This document shows positions 27,573 to 34,765 of a stretch of DNA of 34,765 bases, in pieces (the stretch's first letter is position 1; every line of letters begins with the position of its first letter). The DNA lies in NCBI GenBank assembly GCA_030262895.1, contig JAJSZW010000030.1, forward strand, positions 1 through 34,765, read 5' to 3'. The notes below the pieces were generated by a model that had not been told where the DNA came from, did no database searches, and worked only from the letters and a program-made list of their open reading frames with translations. Source of the stretch: Deltaproteobacteria bacterium (GTDB lineage Bacteria; Desulfobacterota; Desulfobacteria; Desulfobacterales; ETH-SRB1). The translations under genes were made by a program, and so were the position numbers.

Positions 27573-27616
27573 AATTTCTACTTTCCAATTTCAAGTTTCA
27601 AGCCGTGAACGGCTAC
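27573..27616 (-). repeat. Right copy of 44-bp perfect inverted repeat flanking lipA (family B)
   Basis: AATTTCTACTTTCCAATTTCAAGTTTCAAGCCGTGAACGGCTAC is the exact reverse complement of 26568-26611. Confidence 0.95.
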
Positions 27617-27643
27617 GATTGGGCAAAAAGGAGGTATTTTCAA

Positions 27644-28078
27644 ATGTCTCGTAACATGAGCATCGAAATGGAACCTATAGGTTTTGTGCAGACTGATGCC
27701 GAAAAAATTCCCCGGCATTGGAGCATTTCGGATGAGGAGGGGACATTAGTTATTTATGAAAAATATCTGCATGGACTCAAAGATATCAGAGCCGGCCAAC
27801 GCATTGTCGTGATTTTCCATTTCCATCGAAGCCCGAAGTTCACTTCACAGTTTCTCAGCCAGACACCTCCACACCGTGAAGAGCAACTGGGCGTTTTCAG
27901 CATTTGTTCGCCAATCCGACCCAATCCCATCGGCATGTCGGTTTTGGAAGTTCTCAGGAGGGAAGACAACGTCATTTACGTCAAAGGACTGGACATGCAA
28001 GATGGGACACCTGTTCTGGATATCAAACCCCATGTTGAAGACAAACACAGTTGTCCGAGTTTCGAGGGCAAACGGTGA
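27644..28078 (+). CDS. TsaA/TrmO-like tRNA methyltransferase domain protein, possibly 3'-truncated
   Basis: MEPIGFVQTDAEKIPRHWSISDEEGTLVI...IVVIFHFHRSP...GVFSICSPIRPNPIGMSVLEVL...LDMQDGTPVLDIKPHV. RBS aaggaggt upstream of 27644. Confidence 0.85.
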   Translation: MSRNMSIEMEPIGFVQTDAEKIPRHWSISDEEGTLVIYEKYLHGLKDIRAGQRIVVIFHFHRSPKFTSQFLSQTPPHREEQLGVFSICSPIRPNPIGMSVLEVLRREDNVIYVKGLDMQDGTPVLDIKPHVEDKHSCPSFEGKR

Positions 28079-28527
28079 ATTTTCCTCCAGCTTTCAAAGT
28101 CAACGGAAAATCTGGACATTCTACTCGCGAGACATGCTTCACATTGTCAACCAAAAAAATGGTTTTACCTGCTATTGTTATATTGAGCAGTAATTTATTT
28201 TGGTGGTGATATACCATCACGACAAACTGCCGAGATCTTAACCCTTACGATATTCAGAATTATCTCGTTCCCCAGTCAGCTATGCAGGATACAGAACTTA
28301 TTTCACTTAGAGAGAGATACATTGAAGACCTGAAAGTTAACAGCATAATGTTAGTCCGCAATCAGAAACAAACTGGTCGTACTGAAACCCAGTCTTTCAA
28401 AGTCCAAAAATCCAAAGCTATTATTGACCAAATCGACCACGTTTTAGCAAAACACTACGGCTTTACCGACGAAGAACTCGACTTCATCATAAATTACGAC
28501 ATCAAGTATCGTATGGGATTGAGCTGA
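28042..28527 (+). pseudogene. C-terminal remnant of Eco57I-like class I DNA methyltransferase with in-frame TGA
   Basis: Frame reads ...LSEFRGQTVNFPPAFKVNGKSGHSTRETCFTLSTKKMVLPAIVILSSNLFWW*YTITTNCRDLNPYDIQNYLVPQ...KAIIDQIDHVLAKHYGFTDEELDFIINYDIKYRMGLS. TGA at 28207-28209 replaces a probable Trp (WWW). No N-terminal or catalytic part is present. Confidence 0.8.
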
Positions 28528-28530
28528 GAG

Positions 28531-29177
28531 GTGGACACAATAAACCTGAAGAAAAACAACCCGAATTATCCCCCAGCATTGAAGCAGCACCTGGGCATAG
28601 ATGCTCCGGACGCGATCACAGCCATCGGAAAGCTCGACATCCTTCGCCATAACTCAACATCTTTTTTTGCTCGACAAAATGTCCGGGCGATCTGATAGTA
28701 AAAACCTATGACATTGCACAAATTTTAAGGGATACCGGCATAACAGTCATCAGCGGATTTCATTCGCCCATGGAGCGTGAATGCCTCACAATACTTTTAC
28801 GCGGCACCCAGCCCGTCATCATCTGCCATGCCAGAAGTATCAACAACATGCGGATAAACAGAGAATACAAAAAGCCACTGAAAGACGGGCGGCTGCTTTT
28901 TCTCTCTCCATTTGATAAAAATCAACAACGCATTTCCGCCAAGAGTTCACATTACCGCAATCTTTTTGTGGCAGCCATGTCTGCTGCTATTTTCGTAGCC
29001 CATGCTGGCCCTGCCAGTAAGACAGAATCGTTTTGCAAAGAGATTATCTCCTGGCAAAAACAAATTTATACATTTGACAGTGATTACAACAAGAACCTTA
29101 TCAAAATGGGTGCCCGGCCGGTAAACATGGACAATGTTTCCCTGTGGGCAAATTTATTTGCAGCAAATAATGAATAA
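28531..29177 (+). pseudogene. DprA-like (SMF family) protein, frameshifted at a T7 run
   Basis: GTG start: VDTINLKKNNPNYPPALKQHLGIDAPDAITAIGKLDILRHNSTSFF, then a -1 shift at 28662-28668 and FCSTKCPGDLIVKTYDIAQILRDTGITVISGFHSPMERECLTILLRGTQPVIICHAR...KTESFCKEIISWQKQIYTFDS..NLIKMGARPV. Confidence 0.8.
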
Positions 29178-29316
29178 CGGCTGAAGAGAACGACATGTTA
29201 TTCACGTCTTCACGTTGTAAAAAATAGGAGACTGGAACGTCTGTTTGTAAATTATTTAATTATTACTTGAACTTTTAAATAGTTTTGAATAGTCTATAGT
29301 TACGTTGCGTTAATAT

Positions 29317-29349
29317 TTCTTCTTCTTATTATTATTATTATTATTATTA
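29317..29349. repeat. Trinucleotide microsatellite (TTC)3(TTA)8
   Basis: Direct reading: TTCTTCTTCTTATTATTATTATTATTATTATTA, ending 26 bp before the ATG at 29376. Confidence 0.95.
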
Positions 29350-29375
29350 GAAGCCAACCGTTTTATGAGGCTATT

Positions 29376-30020
29376 ATGAAAGCAGAATTGAGCGGGATAA
29401 ATATTGTAATACTCGGCAGCTTTAATCCAAAGATATTTCAACCAGCTTGGTTTGCAGCAAATGAACTTATAAGAAAACTTGAGGCTGAAGAAGCGGATAC
29501 AGAAATTATTCATAATGATATTTCAATATTCCGTATTGGGGATTGGCTACGGTTGGAAGTTACAAGAGATCGATTTAATGCGTCAACTGAACAGGAAGCA
29601 TATTTTGAAGTGCTAGTTGACTTTGTGCTGGGCACATTTAGCTTATTGTCTCATACACCGGCTGGTATTCTTGGAATTAATACGGCTATGCATTACCGGG
29701 TAAAAAACGAAAAGCTTTGGCACGAGATAGGCGATAAGCTGGCCCCAAAAGAACCTTGGAAGTTATTAATGCGGGCTCCAAGGCTGACAAGAGTTGAAAT
29801 GCAGGATGTTAGGGTAGATGGCCCTAAGGGATATTTGAGAGTTCGGGTCGAACCATCAACTCGAATCACGCCGGGAATATTTATAAACACCAATGATCAT
29901 TATGAAGTTGATGGCCCTAAAAATGCTACGGGCTGCTCAGAATTAATGGAAATCCTTAATACCAATTGGAAAAATTCGGTTTATAGTGTTGGAGACATAG
30001 CCAAAACAATCATTGGTTAA
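29376..30020 (+). CDS. Uncharacterised protein, tentatively TIGR04255-like; first gene of three-gene cassette
   Basis: 214 aa ORF; ...FVLGTFSLLSHTPAGILGINTAMHYRVKNEKLWHEIGDKLAPKEPWKLLMRAPRLTRVEMQDVRVDG...LRVRVEPSTRITPGIFINTNDHYEV; start of co-directional gene set. Confidence 0.75.
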   Translation: MKAELSGINIVILGSFNPKIFQPAWFAANELIRKLEAEEADTEIIHNDISIFRIGDWLRLEVTRDRFNASTEQEAYFEVLVDFVLGTFSLLSHTPAGILGINTAMHYRVKNEKLWHEIGDKLAPKEPWKLLMRAPRLTRVEMQDVRVDGPKGYLRVRVEPSTRITPGIFINTNDHYEVDGPKNATGCSELMEILNTNWKNSVYSVGDIAKTIIG

Positions 30021-30031
30021 AAGGAGAAAAG

Positions 30032-30685
30032 ATGCAACTTGCAAGGTTTGAACAGTGTGACCAGGAAAGACTTAGAATAGCTTCAGATAATAGCGATATT
30101 AACGATTCTGAAGAGGAAGGGAAAATTGTTCCTTCATTATACATGGATCGTAAATGGAAAGTCATTACAAATCCGAATATCACTTCATACGGCCAACTAA
30201 CTTTTCAAGAATGCGGATTTATAGCTCCTCAAGAGGAGGCACCTGTTGATAGTAAAATCAATTCGACCTATATAGATATTGATAATAAATCCAATTTACT
30301 TCAAAAGGAAATACCTGAGTCTCCTATTGTTTGGTATCCATTAAAACATCAAAAAACCACAATGTTTACGTCATTAAAAAAATGGCGGGGTGTTGTTCTT
30401 AAAACCTATAAGGATTGTTTCCTATGCAGACTCGTTGATCAAGATGGCAATTCGCCAGATGAGGAGGCAGAGATCCTCCTGACAGAAATATCAGACGAAG
30501 ATTTACAATTAATTGATATTGGCGCTGTATTTTACTGGAGTATTGGCTATCAAATAAACCCATCAGGTACTCGCACCAGATCCTCGATTATCAGATTTAG
30601 GCGGCTTCCGGTTTGGAGGTCTGAAGAGCTATCCGAGGCTCAAAAGAAGGCCGAAAAAACACTAATAACGCTTGGTATTACCTGA
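30032..30685 (+). CDS. Uncharacterised protein with C-terminal beta-rich domain; second gene of cassette
   Basis: 217 aa ORF with RBS aaaaggag; C-terminal KWRGVVLKTYKDCFLCRLVDQDGNSPDEEAEILLTEISDEDLQLIDIGAVFYWSIGY...SSIIRFRRLPVW. Confidence 0.78.
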   Translation: MQLARFEQCDQERLRIASDNSDINDSEEEGKIVPSLYMDRKWKVITNPNITSYGQLTFQECGFIAPQEEAPVDSKINSTYIDIDNKSNLLQKEIPESPIVWYPLKHQKTTMFTSLKKWRGVVLKTYKDCFLCRLVDQDGNSPDEEAEILLTEISDEDLQLIDIGAVFYWSIGYQINPSGTRTRSSIIRFRRLPVWRSEELSEAQKKAEKTLITLGIT

Positions 30686-30690
30686 TACAG

Positions 30691-31788
30691 ATGTTGACAC
30701 CGCCTCTTAAAGAAGAAGTTGAAATATCAATATTTGGTCCAGGATATGGAGAGTGTATTTTAGTCCATGCCGGTTTTAATGATTGGATAATTATTGATTC
30801 ATGTATCAGCCCCTCATCAAAAGAACCATGTGCTATTGAATATTTATCCGGCATCGGAGTACCGTTAGATACAGGTGTAAAACTGGTTATCGCTACCCAT
30901 TGGCATGATGACCATATTAGGGGAATCGGCAAAACTGTTAACTCCTGTTCAAATGCAACATTCGTATGCTCAGATGGGCTTTTAACAAAAGAATTTATCA
31001 CATTTATAAAGGCATATGGAGCAAGGCCTGGCTTGACTGAAGGCGTAAACGAATTCGATATTGTTTTAAAGTCGTTGGAAACTTCTCATAGAACGCCGAA
31101 ATATGCCAGTGCAGAAAAAGCCCTTTGGAAAAGAAATGGACCAAATGGCAAGCCTTCTTGTTGCATTACAGCATTATCACCTGCTGATTTTGCAATACAT
31201 CTGGCTAAGATTCAGCTAAAGGAACTTTTCCCACAAGAAAATACAACAAAGCGAGATGTTGTAGCGCCTCAACCAAACAATGTCGCCGTTGTTATTTGGC
31301 TTGAGGTCGGAGATATTTGCCTGCTTCTTGGCTCTGACCTTGAAAATTCCCCAGACAAAAGACATGGATGGGCGGCTATTGTTGATTCAAACCTGCGTCC
31401 AGGAGGTATAGCTTCAGTTTTTAAAATCCCACATCACGGCTCTAAGAACGCCGATTTGCCAGAAGTGTGGCAGAAGATGTTGATAAAAAACCCTTTAGCG
31501 GTAATGACACCATTTTCAAAAGGAAATGTTAGTCTGCCAACCCTTAAAGATATCAACAGAATTAAAAGTCAAACTTCTGAAGGTTACATTACAGCACCGC
31601 CAAGAGTAAAACGCGTTAAGAAGCCCAAAATAGTTGAACAATTTGTAAAAGGTGCCACCAAATCAATATACCAAGTTAATAGTTTTTTTGGTCATGTCCG
31701 TTTTCGAGCTGATTTAAAAAGCCGGCCAATAGACTGGAAAACAGAACTTTTTCAATCGGCCACTTCCCTTAATAGCTTGAAAGTGTAA
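30691..31788 (+). CDS. Metallo-beta-lactamase-fold hydrolase, ComEC/Rec2-like; third gene of cassette
   Basis: 365 aa; FGPGYGECILVHAG, ATHWHDDHIRGIG (HxHxDH), LLLGSDLE, FKIPHHGSKNADLPE. Starts 5 bp after the previous ORF. Confidence 0.88.
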   Translation: MLTPPLKEEVEISIFGPGYGECILVHAGFNDWIIIDSCISPSSKEPCAIEYLSGIGVPLDTGVKLVIATHWHDDHIRGIGKTVNSCSNATFVCSDGLLTKEFITFIKAYGARPGLTEGVNEFDIVLKSLETSHRTPKYASAEKALWKRNGPNGKPSCCITALSPADFAIHLAKIQLKELFPQENTTKRDVVAPQPNNVAVVIWLEVGDICLLLGSDLENSPDKRHGWAAIVDSNLRPGGIASVFKIPHHGSKNADLPEVWQKMLIKNPLAVMTPFSKGNVSLPTLKDINRIKSQTSEGYITAPPRVKRVKKPKIVEQFVKGATKSIYQVNSFFGHVRFRADLKSRPIDWKTELFQSATSLNSLKV

Positions 31789-31855
31789 TTTTCTTAGATA
31801 GTCTGCCCCCTGACACGAGAAGCTTGATCACATCTTGATCCATAAAAATTTCGGG

Positions 31856-34435
31856 TTAACTATTGGCTGCGAAGGTATAATTACCCTTAAAAAACTCCTC
31901 CACATACCAGTCTATCTGGCCGTCATCAGACAGTACCATGTCCAGAAGACGGACAGATCCGAGCAACCTGCCTATCATGTCCAGTTTTTCCTCAATAAGA
32001 GCCTGGTCAAACTTTTTTAATTCACCCCTGACCATATCGCCTTTTTGTTCTACCTTGAACAACAGCTTTTTGAGAATTAATGAAATTAGAGTTGCCCTTC
32101 TGGACCTCCTGCCTATGTCGGCAGCTCCTCCTTTGAAATAAAAGGTGATATAGTTATCATTTACGACAGGGCCGCAATATGTATCGATTGTTGCGAAGTG
32201 ATATCCCAGACGTGAGTTGAAATTTAAGTATTCACCCGAAATGACAGCGTAATTTGGCCCTCCCATGCGGCCTTCTTTTAATGGGTCCCGAAATACCGAT
32301 TCTGCAACAATAGAAGCAAGCCCGCCCCAGTTTATTCCTATATCGCCGGACCACTCTATGTCTTTGTGAGTCATTCCATTTAGCAATGCTTTGAAAGGTA
32401 CGGAAATTACATCTTCTTTTTGCGCTTCGCGCGCTTCATGACCGATCGAGAGACCGCCTCCCAGGTCAATGACGTAAATACTTAGAGGTAAAGAGCTATA
32501 AAGGCGGATAGCGATATTTTCTTTAGATTTAATATCATCACTAATCCAGAACATTTTACGCATTGACATCTCATGTGCAAAACGGATTATATCGTGAATT
32601 GTCCGGCAGGAATCCGGATTAAAATTATCCTGCTTGGGATCTAAAAGATTCAATGGCGCAATCTTCTTCAGGGCAGCCTGGGACGCCTTGTACGTTGGGC
32701 TCCCCTTCATTGGATTGATAGCTTTTTTTTCCTTCAAAAGCTTTTCCACGCGGCCTTTATAAACAATCCTGTTAGTAGCGTCCACTGTAATCTCGTCGCT
32801 ATGTTCAATTAAAGAGGTGGCATTATGTGTTCCTACAAGTGTGGGTACTTGAAATTCCCTGGCCACAGAAGCCATGTGTCCTGTAACACTTCCCACATCG
32901 GTAACGATTGCCCTGGCACGTCCCATTACAGGAACATAGCGGGGTGATGTTTGATGGGCTATCAAAATGGCGCCTTTGGGTATATCATAAAGATTGTGAT
33001 CTGATTTCAAAACATATGCTAAGCCTGAGGCGGTCCCCTCTGAAGCTGAAGCGCCGCCTTTAATCAGAACAGGGTGATCAGCAAGCTCTTTTTCGGTGAC
33101 ATCTGGAGATGTTTCTGCAGGAATAAACTTTAATGACTTCTTCAAAGGCCGTGCCTGTAATATGTAAAGCCTGTTTTGCCTGTCTATGGCCCACTCGATG
33201 TCCAGAGCAACGCCATAATGACTTTCCAGTTTCAAGCCGTAGTCAACCAGAGTCTTTATCTGTTCAGGCTCAAGACACGCTTTGTCCTTCAAGTCATCGG
33301 ATACAGCTTCATCCTTTGTTCCTCCTTCTGCATCGGTTTTGCAAATGGTTCCTTTGGTTGCGATTTTTGATTTTTCAATCTGCCTGGTCTGTTTATTAAC
33401 CTGGTAAAAGTCGGTGTCAGTTGAACCATCCACTGCGCTTACCCCTAATCCCCATACAGCACTGATCATAATTACTGCATGGCGGCTGTCATTCGGGTCA
33501 ACAGTGTACATAACCCCGCCGACTTGAGCATCTACCATTATTATACAGGCCACGCTCATGATTACGTCCTGATCCAGATATCCCCTGCTGCGGCGGTAGT
33601 AAAGAGCCCTTGAGTTAAAGGTGCTTGACACAACTTCTTTGTAAGCATGGACGAGATTTTTTTCGGTTACGTTTAAAACTGTGGAGTGCTGGCCGGCAAA
33701 ACTGGCCTCAGAATCTTCACTGGTTGCGCTGCTTCTGACCGCGAGTCTTATATCTGATCCTAATTTATGCTTAAGTTCAATGGCTGCATTGCGCAATTCT
33801 CTTTTTAGATCATCCGGCAGTTCAGCATTCAATATAAGAGACTGAATTTCCGGGCTGATTTTCATAAGTGTCTCGGTATCATTGACATCCAGTCCCCTCA
33901 ATTTACTGTCTATCAATTTTGAAAGATCGTTATGATCAAGAAAGTGCTGGCAAGCATAAGCTGTCACCGCAAAACCCTGCGGCACGGGAAGGCTGACTCT
34001 GTTATATACTTCGCCTAAATTGGCTGCCTTGCCGCCAACCTCAGCCATGTTGTCCCTGCTTAGCATCTCGAGTGGAAGGATCAGGTTTGTTTTGTCGATT
34101 TTTTTCTTTTGCTCTAAATCTTTAAGGATGGTGGTGCCTATATTTTCAGCAGCATCAAAGAGCCGAGGATATTCTCCCCCTGAAAGTGCGTTCAGGTCTT
34201 CAACAATACTGTAAACCTCGCCTATCAATATTTCAGACCGGATAAGCACATAGGCCAGGGTAAAAGGCTTGTCCCTGTAAAAGACATGCTCAAGATCTGT
34301 GATTATTTCAAGAGCCCGATTGTTTGAAATCAATATTCTTCTAAAACATTCATACTTTCGTTTAAATATGCTTTCGTCGGGCGAAATGCGGTCACCGATC
34401 TTACTCTTTCTGAACAGATCAAATAAGTTGAACAT
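31856..34435 (-). CDS. PEP/pyruvate-binding (PPDK_N) plus PEP-mobile-domain protein with non-canonical C-terminus
   Basis: LSRDNMAEVGGKAANLGEVYN, AVRSSATSEDSEASFAGQHSTVLNV, LDIEWAIDRQNRLYILQARP, DVGSVTGHMASVAREFQVPTLVGTHNAT. Start MFNLFDLF at 34435. Confidence 0.88.
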   Translation of the reverse strand: MFNLFDLFRKSKIGDRISPDESIFKRKYECFRRILISNNRALEIITDLEHVFYRDKPFTLAYVLIRSEILIGEVYSIVEDLNALSGGEYPRLFDAAENIGTTILKDLEQKKKIDKTNLILPLEMLSRDNMAEVGGKAANLGEVYNRVSLPVPQGFAVTAYACQHFLDHNDLSKLIDSKLRGLDVNDTETLMKISPEIQSLILNAELPDDLKRELRNAAIELKHKLGSDIRLAVRSSATSEDSEASFAGQHSTVLNVTEKNLVHAYKEVVSSTFNSRALYYRRSRGYLDQDVIMSVACIIMVDAQVGGVMYTVDPNDSRHAVIMISAVWGLGVSAVDGSTDTDFYQVNKQTRQIEKSKIATKGTICKTDAEGGTKDEAVSDDLKDKACLEPEQIKTLVDYGLKLESHYGVALDIEWAIDRQNRLYILQARPLKKSLKFIPAETSPDVTEKELADHPVLIKGGASASEGTASGLAYVLKSDHNLYDIPKGAILIAHQTSPRYVPVMGRARAIVTDVGSVTGHMASVAREFQVPTLVGTHNATSLIEHSDEITVDATNRIVYKGRVEKLLKEKKAINPMKGSPTYKASQAALKKIAPLNLLDPKQDNFNPDSCRTIHDIIRFAHEMSMRKMFWISDDIKSKENIAIRLYSSLPLSIYVIDLGGGLSIGHEAREAQKEDVISVPFKALLNGMTHKDIEWSGDIGINWGGLASIVAESVFRDPLKEGRMGGPNYAVISGEYLNFNSRLGYHFATIDTYCGPVVNDNYITFYFKGGAADIGRRSRRATLISLILKKLLFKVEQKGDMVRGELKKFDQALIEEKLDMIGRLLGSVRLLDMVLSDDGQIDWYVEEFFKGNYTFAANS

Positions 34436-34448
34436 AAAAAATCCTTCA

Positions 34449-34496
34449 ACAAAAAAGGCACCCCGCGCCAATTTGACGGAGTGCCCTTTTTTGTTA
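34449..34496 (-). terminator. Rho-independent terminator downstream of csp gene
   Basis: Minus strand: AAAAAAGGGCACTCCGtcaaattggcgCGGGGTGCCTTTTTTG. Confidence 0.82.
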
Positions 34497-34508
34497 TAAA
34501 ATATTCAG

Positions 34509-34709
34509 CTAAACTACAGTTACATTTACAGCGGCAGGACCCTTTTGCCCTTGCTCGATGTCAAATGTAACTTTATCGCCCTCATTAAGGGATTTAAACC
34601 CAGATGTGTTGATTCCTGAATGATGAACAAATACATCCGGACCATCTTCCTGTTCAATGAATCCAAAACCTTTTTGGTTACTGAACCATTTCACAATTCC
34701 ATTAGCCAT
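34509..34709 (-). CDS. Cold-shock protein (CspA family)
   Basis: [63 protein letters not shown]. Confidence 0.96.
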   Translation of the reverse strand: MANGIVKWFSNQKGFGFIEQEDGPDVFVHHSGINTSGFKSLNEGDKVTFDIEQGQKGPAAVNVTVV

Positions 34710-34765
34710 AGTGATAATCTCCTTTCAAAAAAATTCTAATGGTTCCAAACTTCAGGTTATTGTCA

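Noticed and set aside
29310-29513. 67-aa minus-strand ORF ending NNNNNNNKKKKY
   Set aside because: Low-complexity product of the TTA/TTC tract, antisense to the cassette gene 1 start.
32000-34499. Plus-strand ORFs antisense to the PEP-synthase-like gene
   Set aside because: Shadow ORFs with no family features.
1-34765. CRISPR array
   Set aside because: No regularly spaced direct repeats with unique spacers; repeated words are inverted and irregularly spaced.

Overview
The window reads as a chromosomal segment of an anaerobic deltaproteobacterium (Desulfobacterales-like; this is an inference from gene content, not tested). The left 7.5 kb holds a Na+/redox bioenergetics group: an RnfC-like N-terminus cut by the window edge, two tetraheme c3-type cytochromes, RnfB, UspA proteins, a NhaD-type antiporter with a His-rich N-terminus, and ApbE. 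The middle is mostly housekeeping: aroQ, rpe, a PASTA protein, rsmB, fmt, def, a UPF0104 flippase, ribF, tRNA-Leu(CAG), dnaX, ybaB, recR, murI, ClC, a PTS-IIA/HTH protein, lipB, lipA and a TsaA/TrmO-like protein. Between the TrmO-like gene and a PEP-synthase-like gene (28.04-31.8 kb) sits a small accessory island. It contains the C-terminal remnant of an Eco57I-like DNA methyltransferase, a DprA-like gene broken at a T7 run, and an apparently intact three-gene operon (two uncharacterised proteins plus a ComEC-like metallo-beta-lactamase-fold hydrolase) preceded by a (TTC)3(TTA)8 microsatellite; this operon is the best candidate for an undescribed system. The intergenic regions carry many hairpin-forming repeats. 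One set is short MITE-like elements with unrelated terminal inverted repeats and partly similar cores. The other is nested, word-like hairpins that repeatedly start at stop codons and in some cases encode protein C-termini. No CRISPR array, rRNA or intact transposase was seen. All family assignments come from reading motifs by eye; no database search was run.
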